A DNA stretch of 38,570 nt from an uncultured Verrucomicrobia subdivision 3 bacterium. GTDB lineage: Bacteria > Verrucomicrobiota > Verrucomicrobiia > Limisphaerales > UBA11358. The stretch covers positions 1 through 38,570 of the forward strand of contig CAIXUZ010000042.1 of assembly GCA_903922735.1 (NCBI GenBank), written 5' to 3'. The translations under genes were made by a program, and so were the position numbers. Within the stretch, counting starts at the first letter, position 1, and each line of letters starts with the position of its first letter. The notes under the pieces were generated by a model, which worked only from the letters and a program-made list of their open reading frames with translations, did no database searches and had not been told where the DNA came from. This document shows, piece after piece, positions 25,024 through 33,716 of the stretch.

Positions 25024-26063
25024 ACTTCGCCGATTTCCATTTTGCCGAACCGCGCTGGCTTTGGCTGGCGGTGGTCGCACTGGTTTTGCTGGTGTGGTTG
25101 CACCGGCACGCCGCCAAGGCGCGGCGGGAACAACTGGCGCGGATGGCATCGCCGCATTTTGTGGAACAACTCACGGCTTCCCACAGTCCGGCGCGGCGGC
25201 GGTTTAAGAATTTTCTCCTGCTGGCGGCGGTGACGCTGGCCGGACTGGCACTGGCGCGTCCGCAATGGGGGAAAATGGAATCGGTGCGCGCGTGGCTGGG
25301 CGAGGATGTGGTGTTCGTTCTGGATTGCTCGCGGAGCATGACGGCCAAGGATGTCCTCCCCAGCCGCCTGCAGGCCGCGAAATTCGCCATTCGTAACTTT
25401 GTTGCGCGGCACAGTTCGGGGCGCGTGGGGCTGGTGGCTTTTTCCGGCAGCGCGTTCATCCAATGCCCGCTGACCTTTGACTACGACGCCTTTGAGGAGA
25501 CCTTGCTGGCCATGGATGAAAAGACGTTGCCACACTCCGGCACGGATATCGGACGCGGCTTGCAGGAGGCGTTTCATGCCATGGACAAGAGCCGCCGCCG
25601 CAAAATGATCGTGCTGGTGACCGACGGCGAGGATTTGGAACTGGCCGCCGACCGCGAAAAATCCGGCGTGGTCGCCGCGAAAAATCTGGCAACCAACGGC
25701 GTGGTGATATTCACCATCGGCGTCGGGACGCCGGCGGGACAGAATCTTCAATTTATGAACGCCGCCGGGCAGACGGAGCTGGTTCGCGATGAAAAGGGCG
25801 ACGTGGTGCAAAGCCGGCTGGACGAAACCACGCTTCGCGAAATTGCCAGGGCGACCGGCGGCGACTATTTTCCGCTGGGCCGCGCCGGCGAGGGGTTGGC
25901 CCGGATCGGCCCGGCCATCCAACTGCTCGACCGCTCCGCCAAATCCGGCGCGCAAAAAGCCAGCGGTGTTGACCGGTATGTTTTTCCCGTTACGGCCATG
26001 CTGGCATTGCTGGTCGCTGAATCGCTCATCAGCACCCGTCGAAAGGTTCAGGCGGCGTCATGA
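25020..26063 (+). CDS. batB: VWA-domain membrane protein BatB
   Basis: 347 aa, the paralogue of BatA: the same N-terminal start (FAEPRWLWLAVVALVLLVWL), a second helix (FLLLAAVTLAGLAL), a VWA domain with intact metal site (DCSRSM, HSGTDIGRGL, LVTDGEDL), and a C-terminal helix (YVFPVTAMLALLVAESLI). BatA and BatB are thought to form a heteromeric inner-membrane complex. The start overlaps the batA stop by 4 bp and the stop overlaps batC by 4 bp. Confidence 0.9.
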   Translation: MNFADFHFAEPRWLWLAVVALVLLVWLHRHAAKARREQLARMASPHFVEQLTASHSPARRRFKNFLLLAAVTLAGLALARPQWGKMESVRAWLGEDVVFVLDCSRSMTAKDVLPSRLQAAKFAIRNFVARHSSGRVGLVAFSGSAFIQCPLTFDYDAFEETLLAMDEKTLPHSGTDIGRGLQEAFHAMDKSRRRKMIVLVTDGEDLELAADREKSGVVAAKNLATNGVVIFTIGVGTPAGQNLQFMNAAGQTELVRDEKGDVVQSRLDETTLREIARATGGDYFPLGRAGEGLARIGPAIQLLDRSAKSGAQKASGVDRYVFPVTAMLALLVAESLISTRRKVQAAS

Positions 26064-26983
26064 AAATTTCCGCAACCATCGCGAATGCTCTCCTGCTGAC
26101 GGTCATGGCGGGCGGTTCGCCGTTGTCGGCGGCGGCTGTGGCGAACGCCGAGCCGAAATCGGCCCGCGAGTTTTTCAACGCCGGAACGAGGGCGCTGGGC
26201 GAAAAACATTTTCCCGACGCCGAAAAATGGCTCGCGTCCGCGCTGGCGACGCAGGATGAAAAAATCCAGCCACGAGCACTTTACAATCTCGGACAGGTGC
26301 GGTTTGAGGATGGACTGGACGCACTTAAAAAAGGGACCTCCGCCACCGCCGCCGTGGAACGGGGAAAAACTGCCGCCGCCCTCGCCGGCCGGATGTTGTC
26401 ATCCGGCCAGACGGCGCTGGCAGAAAACGACCTTAAAAAAATGATCTCGGCGTATCAGGCCGGACAGGGATTGCGCAAGGAATTGACGGCGGCGCGGGAG
26501 GCGGTTTGGAAGGCGATGGAGGTTTACGGCGGTACGCTTCGCAAATGGCGGCTGGCCGCGGATGGTTTCCGGAGCGCGGCGGAGTTGAATCCCGCCGACA
26601 CGAACGCGCAGCGCAACGCGGAGATTGTCGGGCAGCACATCGCGAAGCTGGTGGACAGTCTGCGCGAAATGCAGGAGATGGAAGGCCAACTGGCCGGCCG
26701 CCGCCAGCAATTGAAAAATATGTTGTCGGAACTGAAAGGCCGGATTCCCAAGGAAAATGCGCCGCCCGGTGCGGAGGGCGATGAAGCGGATGAGCCGGAT
26801 ATGGGATCAATGCAGGGCCAGATGGAACCGCCGCCCAAGAATGGCAGCGAGATGGAGACCGGAGTTTCGCCGGAGATGGCGGGACAATTGCTTGACTCCC
26901 TGTCCCCGAGCGGCACCCGCCGCCTGCCCATGGCCGACCAAAAAACCAGCCAGTCGAAGGAGAAAAAGGGCCGGACGTGGTAA
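26060..26983 (+). CDS. batC: TPR-containing BatC-like protein
   Basis: 307 aa with a signal peptide (cleavage around SAAAVANA), TPR-like repeats (AREFFNAGTRALGEKHFPDAEKWLASAL, NLGQVRFEDGL, and a later FRSAAELNPADTNAQRN), a coiled segment (LREMQEMEGQLAGRRQQLKNM) and an acidic, Met- and Pro-rich low-complexity tail. It is periplasmic by prediction. BatC-type TPR proteins are thought to scaffold the BatA/BatB complex. The tail differs between genomes, so only the TPR region is a firm match. The batD start lies 10 bp after its stop. Confidence 0.75.
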   Translation: MKISATIANALLLTVMAGGSPLSAAAVANAEPKSAREFFNAGTRALGEKHFPDAEKWLASALATQDEKIQPRALYNLGQVRFEDGLDALKKGTSATAAVERGKTAAALAGRMLSSGQTALAENDLKKMISAYQAGQGLRKELTAAREAVWKAMEVYGGTLRKWRLAADGFRSAAELNPADTNAQRNAEIVGQHIAKLVDSLREMQEMEGQLAGRRQQLKNMLSELKGRIPKENAPPGAEGDEADEPDMGSMQGQMEPPPKNGSEMETGVSPEMAGQLLDSLSPSGTRRLPMADQKTSQSKEKKGRTW

Positions 26984-26993
26984 GCATGACCAA

Positions 26994-28715
26994 ATGAATT
27001 TACTCCGGATTAAATTAATTTTGTTTTCTTCGCTGATGGCTGGAATTTTACTGCGCGGCCAGATGTCGGCGGCGGAAATATCAGGCGTCGAGGCGGCGTT
27101 CGACCCGCCGGTGGTGCCGGTTGAGGGAAAGTCTTTTTACCGTGTGACGGTCGCCGCCCCGGCAGCTTCGATTCAATGGCCGGACAGGTTTCACACGCCA
27201 ATTACTCTCAAGCTTGAAGGGAATGTCCGCGGGGAAATACTGGGAAACGTGAACGGGCAGATGATGACCCAAACAACTTTCCTGTTTGAAACACTGGCGT
27301 TGATGACGGGAAACCTCACCATTCCCCCGTTTGTCATTGGAGTAGACGGCCAGCGCGTCGTGGTGCCGGCGGCAACCTTGACCGTGGTGGAGGACCATTC
27401 AATTACCAACCCGCCGCCGCGACGGATTCTACTGGAGATTCCCAAAACCAATTTCTATGCCGGCGAATCCTTTGTTGCCCGCCTGCTGCTGCCCGTCGGG
27501 CCGGCCAATCAAATTGATGCGCTGCGCGAAGTCCAGTTCAACGGCGACGGCTTTATCGCCGGCAAGACGGCTTTGCGCATGTCGGTTGAAACCGTCGAGC
27601 GGGCGGGACGAAAAATGGCAGCTTACCTCCAGGAAATGCTTTTGACGCCGATGGTCGTGGGCGACTTGAAGCTGTCGGCGCAGGGCTTCACGGCGGGGAG
27701 GGAATTCACCGGCGCCATCACCATCACCGGCGGTGCCAATGGACCGGTGATTCTTGGCGGCGGGCCGGTGCGGTATGTACTGCTTACTTCGGAACCGGTG
27801 CCCATCAAAGTCCGTCCGCTTCCGGAGGAAGGCCGGCGGCCGGGCTTCACCGGTGGCATCGGGAAGTTTAACTGCGACCCGCCGCAACTTTCGACCAACC
27901 GTGTCCGCGTGGGCGAACCGTTGCTGCTGAGAGTCACCGTCCACGGGGAAAAGGCCGCGGTCAAACTTAACCCGCCAACCCCGCCGCAGTTAATGGATTG
28001 GGAAATTATTCCAGAACATCAATCCGGCATTGGGTTCACGCTGATACCGCTCACGGATGAACCCTGCGCCACCCCGGCCATTCCTTTCAGTTGCTTTGAT
28101 CCGGAGACCGGTGAATATGTGGACCTGACCATTCCGCCGGTGGCGGTCACGATCATCAGCGGTGGCATGCCGACTGCTCTGCCGCAAGCGTGCAATGAAT
28201 CCGGCGCGGCGGCACTTAAATTGACCGGCCTCGCGTCGCGCCCCGGAATAACCGTATCGAGCCTGAAGCCGTTGCAACTGCGCCCGTGGTTTGTGAGTCT
28301 GCAAATGCTGCCGGTGATCGGGTTTATGGGTTTATGGCAATGGGACCGGCGGCGGCGCTTTTTGGAAGCGCACCCGGAAATTGTCCGTCGTCGCCAGGCC
28401 ATTCGCGCCTTGCGCCGTGAGCAAGTGAAACTGCGCAAAACCGCCGCCGCCGGCGATGCCGCCGCGTTTGTCCGGCACGCCGCCGCCGCCATGCGCATTG
28501 CCTGCGCGCCGCATTTTCCAGCACATCCACGCGCGCTCGTTTGTGCCGATGTGCTGGCCGTGCTGGCCGGACAGGAACGCGCCGGCGAGACAGCCCGGCG
28601 AATTTTTAGCGCAGATGACGCCCAGTTTGCCGCCACGCCGGAAGCCTGCGCTGGCCTGCTGGCGTTGCGAAATGACGTGGACGCCGTGCTGAAAAAACTG
28701 GAGGAGCAATTGTGA
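26994..28715 (+). CDS. batD: BatD-family oxygen-tolerance protein
   Basis: 573 aa from the ATG at 26994, which gives a signal peptide (MNLLRIKLILFSSLMAGILL, cleavage near MSAAE); the frame is open upstream to 26757 but overlaps batC deeply. The N-terminal ~430 residues are immunoglobulin-like beta domains (VEAAFDPPVVPVEGKSFYRVTV; LEIPKTNFYAGESFVARLLLP; LSTNRVRVGEPLLLRVTV). A single membrane helix follows (~432-450, WFVSLQMLPVIGFMGLW) and then a cytosolic helical domain with Arg-rich start. This is the typical BatD plan: a large periplasmic part and a small cytosolic domain. It overlaps batE by 4 bp. Confidence 0.85.
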   Translation: MNLLRIKLILFSSLMAGILLRGQMSAAEISGVEAAFDPPVVPVEGKSFYRVTVAAPAASIQWPDRFHTPITLKLEGNVRGEILGNVNGQMMTQTTFLFETLALMTGNLTIPPFVIGVDGQRVVVPAATLTVVEDHSITNPPPRRILLEIPKTNFYAGESFVARLLLPVGPANQIDALREVQFNGDGFIAGKTALRMSVETVERAGRKMAAYLQEMLLTPMVVGDLKLSAQGFTAGREFTGAITITGGANGPVILGGGPVRYVLLTSEPVPIKVRPLPEEGRRPGFTGGIGKFNCDPPQLSTNRVRVGEPLLLRVTVHGEKAAVKLNPPTPPQLMDWEIIPEHQSGIGFTLIPLTDEPCATPAIPFSCFDPETGEYVDLTIPPVAVTIISGGMPTALPQACNESGAAALKLTGLASRPGITVSSLKPLQLRPWFVSLQMLPVIGFMGLWQWDRRRRFLEAHPEIVRRRQAIRALRREQVKLRKTAAAGDAAAFVRHAAAAMRIACAPHFPAHPRALVCADVLAVLAGQERAGETARRIFSADDAQFAATPEACAGLLALRNDVDAVLKKLEEQL

Positions 28716-29446
28716 AACGACGGCGCTCCATCCTCATCGCCGCCGCTTTTTTAATCGGCGGGATTCTCCGCGCGACGGCGGCGGACTATTGGTTTGCGGA
28801 AGGAACGAACGCGATGCTGGCCGGTCAATATGCGGTGGCAGCGCGGGCTTTTGCTGATTCTGCGGCCAGGCAGCCCGCGGCCGGAACGTTTGTGAATCTA
28901 GGCATTGCCGAGTGGCGGCGCGGACATGCGGGCGCAGCGATTCTGGCATGGGAACGGGCGCAGTGGATAAATCCGTTCGATGCGCGCGCGGCGGAAAATT
29001 TGCGTTTCGCTCGGCAGTTCACCCAAACCGACCCGCCGCAACTAACCTGGTTCGAGACCGCGTCAACCTGGCTGCCGGGCAATGCGTGGGTGTGGATCGC
29101 CGGTGCCGGCCTCTGGCTGGCGGCGGGAGCGGCGGTTTTACCGGGCATTTTTCGCCGCCGAAAAACCGGATGGCATCAGGCGCTGGCGACACTGGGGCTG
29201 TGTATTTTCCTGTTTAGCATCACGGCCAGCTTCGGTGTGATCACACGCACCCAGCTTGGCGTGGTGATAAAAAAAGGGGCGGAACTGCGGCTGACCCCAA
29301 CCCGGAATTCAGAGATGGTGGCCACGGTTGCCACCGGTTCAGCGGCGCGGAAGCTGAAGGCACGCGGGGATTATTATTACATACGTACCGCCGACGGTGC
29401 TGGCTGGATTGAGCGGGATCAGTTCAGCCTCATTTGCCCGGAATAA
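28712..29446 (+). CDS. batE: BatE-like TPR/SH3 membrane protein
   Basis: 244 aa, starting at a GTG that overlaps the batD stop (GTGA) with a strong GGAGGAG 5 nt upstream. A signal peptide (cut near RATAADYW) is followed by TPR repeats (EGTNAMLAGQYAVAARAFADSA; FVNLGIAEWRRGHAGAAILAWERA), two membrane helices (~125-145 and ~160-180) and a C-terminal SH3-like domain (LGVVIKKGAELRLTPTRNS..GWIERDQFSLI). This is the usual last gene of Bat operons. The terminator lies immediately after the stop. Confidence 0.82.
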   Translation: MKRRRSILIAAAFLIGGILRATAADYWFAEGTNAMLAGQYAVAARAFADSAARQPAAGTFVNLGIAEWRRGHAGAAILAWERAQWINPFDARAAENLRFARQFTQTDPPQLTWFETASTWLPGNAWVWIAGAGLWLAAGAAVLPGIFRRRKTGWHQALATLGLCIFLFSITASFGVITRTQLGVVIKKGAELRLTPTRNSEMVATVATGSAARKLKARGDYYYIRTADGAGWIERDQFSLICPE

Positions 29447-29474
29447 AAAGCCGCTGGATTGCTCCAGCGGCTTT
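29447..29474. terminator. Bidirectional terminator between batE and ilvC
   Basis: A perfect 12-bp stem, AAAGCCGCTGGA / TCCAGCGGCTTT, with a TTGC loop. Read on the minus strand it ends in TTTTT, serving ilvC; on the plus strand it closes batE with CTTT. Confidence 0.88.
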
Positions 29475-29500
29475 GGTCTTTCAATCGGAAATCGTAAAGG

Positions 29501-30523
29501 TCAGTAGGCGGCTTGCGCGCCTTTGATGTTCTTCTTGCCCATCCACGGCATGAGCGCGCGGAGCTTGGCGCCGGTTTTTTCGATCGGATGCTTCTCGCCC
29601 TGCTTGAGCAGCGCGTTGTAGCGTTTATAGCCGCCTTCGTATTCTTTGACCCAGTCTTTGGCAAACTTGCCAGACTGAATATCTTTCAAGGCCGCCGCCA
29701 TGCGTTTCTTCACGCTGGCGTCAATGATCTTCGGGCCGACGCTCACATCGCCCCACTTGGCGGTCTCGGAGATCGAGAAGCGCATGCCGCTGATGCCGGA
29801 TTCGTTCATCAAATCGGCGATGAGCTTGAGCTCATGCAGGCATTCGAAGTAGGCCATCTCGGGCGAATAACCGGCTTCGACGAGTACTTCAAATCCGGCT
29901 TGCACCAGCGCGCTCGCGCCGCCGCAGAGGACGGTCTGTTCGCCGAACAAATCGGTTTCGGTCTCTTCCTTGAAATTCGTTTCGATGACGCCGGCGCGGG
30001 TGCCGCCGATGCCCTTGGCCCAGGCGAGCGCGATCTTCTTCGCGTCCTTGCCGGGGTTCTGGTAGATGGCAATGAGCGAGGGAACGCCCTTGCCTTCGAC
30101 ATATTGGCGGCGGACGGTGTGGCCGGGGCCTTTCGGGGCGACCATGATGATATTCACGTTCTTCGGCGGAACGATGGTCTTGAAATGGATGGAGAAACCG
30201 TGCGTGAACACGAGCGTCTTGCCCTTGGTCAGGTTCGGCTCGATGTCCTTTTTGTAGCACGCGCCCTGCTTGGTGTCGGGCAGCGCAACCATGATGACGT
30301 CGGCCTGCTTCACGGCCTCGGCAGTGGTGACGACCTTGAAACCTTTTTCCCTTGCGACCGGAATGGACTTGCTGCCTTCGTAAAGGCCGATGATGACCTT
30401 GAGGCCGCTGTCCTTGAGGTTGAGCGCGTGGGCGTGGCCCTGCGAGCCGAAGCCGAGCACGGCCAGGGTTTTCTTTTTCAACACGCCGAGATCGGCGTCC
30501 TTGTCGGTGTAGACTTTTGCCAT
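29501..30523 (-). CDS. ilvC: Ketol-acid reductoisomerase (class I)
   Basis: Second common step of valine and isoleucine synthesis: Mg2+-dependent rearrangement and NADPH reduction of acetolactate or acetohydroxybutyrate. 340 aa, class I length. The dinucleotide loop is [13 protein letters not shown], followed by [30 protein letters not shown] (metal ligands) and [15 protein letters not shown] with SETAKWGD, all conserved. It lies 25 bp after ilvN and is transcribed with it from the promoter at 31047-31075. The usual large subunit gene ilvB is missing from this unit. Confidence 0.97.
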   Translation of the reverse strand: MAKVYTDKDADLGVLKKKTLAVLGFGSQGHAHALNLKDSGLKVIIGLYEGSKSIPVAREKGFKVVTTAEAVKQADVIMVALPDTKQGACYKKDIEPNLTKGKTLVFTHGFSIHFKTIVPPKNVNIIMVAPKGPGHTVRRQYVEGKGVPSLIAIYQNPGKDAKKIALAWAKGIGGTRAGVIETNFKEETETDLFGEQTVLCGGASALVQAGFEVLVEAGYSPEMAYFECLHELKLIADLMNESGISGMRFSISETAKWGDVSVGPKIIDASVKKRMAAALKDIQSGKFAKDWVKEYEGGYKRYNALLKQGEKHPIEKTGAKLRALMPWMGKKNIKGAQAAY

Positions 30524-30548
30524 AAAATGAGTTTTGGTTTGGGTGAAA

Positions 30549-31022
30549 TTATTTGCGGGGCAGGGCCACCTGTCCGGTGCGCGTGATTTCCTGCACGCCG
30601 AAGGAATTCATCAGGTCGAGGAATTTTTCCACTTTGCTCTCGCTGCCGGTGATTTCGACCGTCAGCGACTTCGGCTGCACATCCACGATTTTTGCGCGGA
30701 AGATGTCCGTGATCTGCATCACCTCGGCGCGCGACTTGGAATCCACGGTAACCTTCACAAGGACGAGTTCGCGATCCACGGATTCACCGGCGCCAAAATC
30801 CTGCACCTTGATGACGTTAGGCAGTTTGTTGAGCTGTTTGATGATCTGTTCAACGGTCGCTTCGTCACCGTGGGTGACGATGGTCATGCGCGAGAGCTTA
30901 GAATCATGCGTCGGGCCGACGTTGAGCGTGTCAATGTTGTAGCCGCGGCCGCTAAAAAGTCCGGCCACGCGCGTGAGCACGCCGAACTTGTTCTCCACCA
31001 AAACTGATATGGTATGTCGCAT
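30549..31022 (-). CDS. ilvN: Acetolactate synthase small (regulatory) subunit
   Basis: 157-aa regulatory subunit. The N-terminal ACT domain ([35 protein letters not shown]) senses valine, and the C-terminal ALS_ss_C domain follows ([20 protein letters not shown]...[14 protein letters not shown]). The type is the common ilvN/ilvH; the symbol choice is conventional. A promoter directly upstream, and a divergent gene beyond it, show that ilvB is not part of this operon. A small CCGTC-CCA-GACGG hairpin and TTTTT lie in the ~18-nt leader on the minus strand. Confidence 0.95.
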   Translation of the reverse strand: MRHTISVLVENKFGVLTRVAGLFSGRGYNIDTLNVGPTHDSKLSRMTIVTHGDEATVEQIIKQLNKLPNVIKVQDFGAGESVDRELVLVKVTVDSKSRAEVMQITDIFRAKIVDVQPKSLTVEITGSESKVEKFLDLMNSFGVQEITRTGQVALPRK

Positions 31023-31046
31023 AAAAACCGTCTGGGACGGACGGGA

Positions 31047-31075
31047 AGCCTAGCAACCGCTCACGAAAGGGTCAA
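31047..31075 (-). promoter_or_regulatory. Candidate promoter of ilvN-ilvC
   Basis: On the minus strand TTGACC (31075-31070), a 17-bp spacer and TAGGCT (31052-31047). The start point would be near 31040, a short hairpin (31028-31040) in the leader away from the ATG. Confidence 0.55.
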
Positions 31076-31126
31076 TTTGCAAATTGGGCGCGGGTGGGTT
31101 TCGCGGTTAAAGCGCGCGGAGAATCA

Positions 31127-31154
31127 TTGATGTCCGGATGCGTCTTTATATAAT
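31127..31154 (+). promoter_or_regulatory. Candidate promoter of the ferredoxin-NADP reductase gene
   Basis: TTGATG (31127-31132), a 16-bp spacer and a perfect TATAAT (31149-31154). It overlaps the open frame upstream of the reductase start and so rules out the ATG at 31138. Confidence 0.7.
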
Positions 31155-31191
31155 CAGCTGCGTTAACGGAGGATACGTTTTCAGAAACACC

Positions 31192-32010
31192 ATGAGCACC
31201 GACAATCAAAGTCTTTACAATGCCACCGTCATTGGTCGCGAGGAAATCAATCCGCAGCTGGTCATCCTGCGGGTGCGTCCCGATGGCGAGTTGTTTGATT
31301 TCAGACCCGGGCAGTTTGGCGTGCTGGGGTTGTTGGGCAGCGCTTCGCGCGTGCCGGAAGCGACTCCGGAAGAACCGGCCAGCGAACCCGAAAAATTGAT
31401 TCGCCGCGCCTATAGCATCGCGTCCTCCAGCGTGGAGCGCCGTTATGTGGAGTTTTATCTGACCCTGGTTACGAGCGGCCAGCTCACGCCGCGGTTATTT
31501 GACTTGCGGCATGGCAGCCGGGTTTTTCTCGGCCCGAAAGCCAGCGGGGTTTTCACCCTCGATCGGGTGCCGGCGAACAAGGCGGTCATTCTCATTGCCA
31601 CCGGCACCGGGCTGGCGCCCTATATTTCCATGTTGCGCACCATGCTGGTGAATGACAGCCAGCGGCGGTATGTGGTGCTGCACGGCGCCCGTTACAGCTG
31701 GGATCTGGGTTATCGCGGCGAACTGGAAAGCCTGGCGCGGCTGCGTCCCAATTTGAGTTACATTCCCACCATCACGCGACCAGATCAGGATCCGCATTTT
31801 CACGGACGCAGCGGACGGCTTCAGACCCTGCTGGAACAAGGCGTGGTGGAACAGGATTCCGGCGTCGCGCTGGATCCGGCGAAGGCGGATGTTTTTCTTT
31901 GCGGCAATCCCGAAATGGTCAAGGCCGTCAAGGCGATCCTTGAAACCAAAGGCTTCGTCCCCAGTCACGGCAAGGAACCCGGCAACATCCACATTGAAGA
32001 ATACTGGTGA
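31192..32010 (+). CDS. fpr: Ferredoxin/flavodoxin-NADP+ reductase
   Basis: FAD enzyme exchanging electrons between NADP(H) and ferredoxin or flavodoxin, 272 aa. The FAD motif is RRAYSIASS, the NADP motif is ATGTGLAPYISML, and the C-terminus ends in HIEEYW, the aromatic end seen in bacterial Fpr proteins. The start at 31192 follows a perfect -10 box; GGAGGA lies 18 nt upstream, rather far for a ribosome-binding site. A proline/glutamate-rich insert (PEATPEEPASEPEK) precedes the FAD loop. The gene is divergent from ilvN and convergent with ffh; the 51-bp gap to ffh holds only a weak hairpin. Confidence 0.93.
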   Translation: MSTDNQSLYNATVIGREEINPQLVILRVRPDGELFDFRPGQFGVLGLLGSASRVPEATPEEPASEPEKLIRRAYSIASSSVERRYVEFYLTLVTSGQLTPRLFDLRHGSRVFLGPKASGVFTLDRVPANKAVILIATGTGLAPYISMLRTMLVNDSQRRYVVLHGARYSWDLGYRGELESLARLRPNLSYIPTITRPDQDPHFHGRSGRLQTLLEQGVVEQDSGVALDPAKADVFLCGNPEMVKAVKAILETKGFVPSHGKEPGNIHIEEYW

Positions 32011-32061
32011 AAACGGCAGTTGAGTTTGCCGAGAACGCGATTTGAGTCTTCGGGAGCTTAG

Positions 32062-33405
32062 TCACCGCCGGAACATTCCCGGCATCGCGCCGCCCATTTT
32101 GCCCATCATCTTGGACATCTTGCCCATCTTTTTCATCATGGTCTGCATTTGGAAGAATTTGTTGAGCATCGTGTTCAGTTCGGTGACCGTCACGCCGCTG
32201 CCTGACGCGATGCGACGCCGGCGGCTGGCGTTGAGGATGACGGGGTTGAGCCGTTCCTTTTTGGTCATCGCGCAGACCATGCCTTCCATGCGTTTGAATT
32301 CCTTTTCCTGCTTGCCGATGTCCATTTGCTTCAGCGCGTCGCCGCCGCCGGGCAGCATTTTCATGATGCTTTCGAGCGAGCCGAGTTTTTTCATTGCGCG
32401 CAACTGTTCGAGAAAATCTTCCAGTGAAAACTCGCCCTTGCGCATTTTTTCCTCCATGCGCTTCGCCTCGTCCTCGCTCACCGCTTCTGCGGCTTTTTCA
32501 ACGAGGCTGACCACGTCGCCCATGCCTAAAATCCGCGACGCCATGCGTTCGGGGTGAAACGGCTCAAACTCATCCAGCTTTTCACCAACGCCAGCAAATT
32601 TGATCGGCTTGCCGGTGACGGACTTCATGCTTAGCGCCGCGCCGCCGCGCGCGTCGCCGTCCAGTTTCGTGAGTATCGAGCCGGTGATATTCAGCGCCTG
32701 ATCGAAATGCGTGGCAACGTTCACGGCTTCCTGGCCGGTGGCCGCGTCGAGCACAAGGAGAATTTCCTGCGGCTTCACGAGGTCGCGCAGGCGCACGAGT
32801 TCCTGCACCAATGGCTCGTCAATCTGCAAGCGCCCGGCGGTGTCGAAGATGACTACAGTACAATGATTGGCTTTGGCAAAATCCAGCGCCTCGCGGGCGA
32901 TTTTCAAAACATCCGTCTCGCCGCGTTTGAGAAACACCGGTACTTCCACCTGTTTGCCGAGCGTTTCCAATTGATCCATCGCCGCCGGACGATACACGTC
33001 GGCCGCCACGAGCAGGGGCGCACGGCCCTGTTTTTTCAACAGCCGGGCGAGTTTGCCGGCGGAAGTGGTTTTACCTGCGCCGTGCAAGCCGACCATCATC
33101 AGACAACTGGGCGTGCCGGAAAGGTTCAATGCCGCGTTTTCCGAGCCCAGCAGAGCGGTGAGTTCGTCGCTGACAAACTTGATGATTTGCTGACCGGGCT
33201 GGACGCTGGCAACGACCTCCGCGCCGAGCGACTTGGTTTTGACGCGCTCGATAAAATCGCGGGCGACCTTAAAATTCACGTCCGCTTCCAGCAGCGCCTG
33301 GCGGACTTCGCGAAGCGCGTCGCCGATGTTGGCCTCGGAAATCTTCCCCAGCCCGCGCAAATTGCGAAAGGCGTTCTGGAGTTTGCTACTTAACGAATCA
33401 AACAT
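32062..33405 (-). CDS. ffh: Signal recognition particle protein (SRP54 homologue)
   Basis: GTPase that with 4.5S RNA targets nascent membrane proteins to FtsY; 447 aa. N domain residues ~1-90, then the G domain with the P-loop GLHGAGKTT (~105; the usual form is GLQGSGKTT), DTAGRLQ, TKLDGDARGGAAL, and finally the Met-rich M domain (SRRRRIASGSGVTV.., MMKKMGKMSKMMGKMGG) that binds signal peptides and RNA. Full length. The upstream gap (33406-33590) contains a palindromic repeat and the tRNA promoter; no SRP RNA consensus is seen there. TTGAAA on the minus strand is a weak -35 candidate. Confidence 0.97.
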   Translation of the reverse strand: MFDSLSSKLQNAFRNLRGLGKISEANIGDALREVRQALLEADVNFKVARDFIERVKTKSLGAEVVASVQPGQQIIKFVSDELTALLGSENAALNLSGTPSCLMMVGLHGAGKTTSAGKLARLLKKQGRAPLLVAADVYRPAAMDQLETLGKQVEVPVFLKRGETDVLKIAREALDFAKANHCTVVIFDTAGRLQIDEPLVQELVRLRDLVKPQEILLVLDAATGQEAVNVATHFDQALNITGSILTKLDGDARGGAALSMKSVTGKPIKFAGVGEKLDEFEPFHPERMASRILGMGDVVSLVEKAAEAVSEDEAKRMEEKMRKGEFSLEDFLEQLRAMKKLGSLESIMKMLPGGGDALKQMDIGKQEKEFKRMEGMVCAMTKKERLNPVILNASRRRRIASGSGVTVTELNTMLNKFFQMQTMMKKMGKMSKMMGKMGGAMPGMFRR

Positions 33406-33456
33406 CCGGCCAGCTTAAATCAAATCCATCAACCACACAATTTCAAAGGGGGATAG

Positions 33457-33521
33457 GTCGCGCGAAGGCGCAAAAGGATTAAGATTTTTGACCTTCGCCC
33501 CCTTCGGGTCCCTCGCGCGAC
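33457..33521. repeat. Word-repeating palindrome between ffh and tRNA-Tyr
   Basis: Outer arms GTCGCGCGAAGG (33457-33468) and CCCTCGCGCGAC (33510-33521) pair at 11 of 12 positions; inside, CCTTCG is repeated (33492-33506). A run of eight T follows at 33526-33533, so the plus-strand transcript could end here, though no plus-strand gene leads into it. It is similar in style to the elements at 19864 and 22383. Confidence 0.55.
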
Positions 33522-33546
33522 GCCGTTTTTTTTGAAAGCGCGCGGA

Positions 33547-33577
33547 TTGACAATCGCGATGCGGCATGGCTTAATAT
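33547..33577 (+). promoter_or_regulatory. Candidate promoter of tRNA-Tyr
   Basis: A consensus TTGACA (33547-33552) followed by TTAATA/TAATAT (33571-33577) at 18-19 bp. The start point would lie about 7 nt before the mature tRNA. Confidence 0.6.
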
Positions 33578-33590
33578 TCGTCCCTTTCGT

Positions 33591-33676
33591 GGTAGGTTAT
33601 CCAAGTGGCTAAAGGGTGCAGACTGTAAATCTGTCGGCTAACGCCTTCGATGGTTCGAATCCATCACCTACCACCA
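33591..33676 (+). tRNA. tRNA-Tyr (anticodon GTA), CCA encoded
   Basis: The acceptor stem is GGTAGGT (33591-33597) with ACCTACC (33666-33672), discriminator A and an encoded CCA (33674-33676). The anticodon loop is CTGTAAA with GTA at 33625-33627. The T arm is GATGG-TTCGAAT-CCATC. The variable region is long with a GGC/GCC stem, as expected for a class II bacterial tRNA-Tyr. It marks the border between core chromosome and accessory island. Confidence 0.95.
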
Positions 33677-33687
33677 CTTTCGATTAG

Positions 33688-33716
33688 GCCCAATGGAATC
33701 AATGGTTCCGTTGGGC
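33688..33716 (+). terminator. Terminator-like hairpin after tRNA-Tyr
   Basis: GCCCAATGGAA and TTCCGTTGGGC form an 11-bp stem with one G-T pair and a 7-nt loop (TCAATGG), 12 bp past the tRNA end. It is followed by TTAATTGTTT rather than a pure T run, so it is a moderate terminator candidate. Confidence 0.6.

Noticed and set aside
24942..25955. 337-codon minus-strand frame over batB
   Set aside because: No recognisable domain; batB on the plus strand has an intact VWA domain and overlaps its neighbours properly.
33457..33521. CRISPR-like repeats
   Set aside because: Only two imperfect words in one palindrome; no regular spacing or spacers anywhere in the window.
33420..33535. SRP (4.5S) RNA gene upstream of ffh
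   Set aside because: The hairpin and T-run looked promising, but the conserved SRP apical loop sequence is absent; a repeat fits better.
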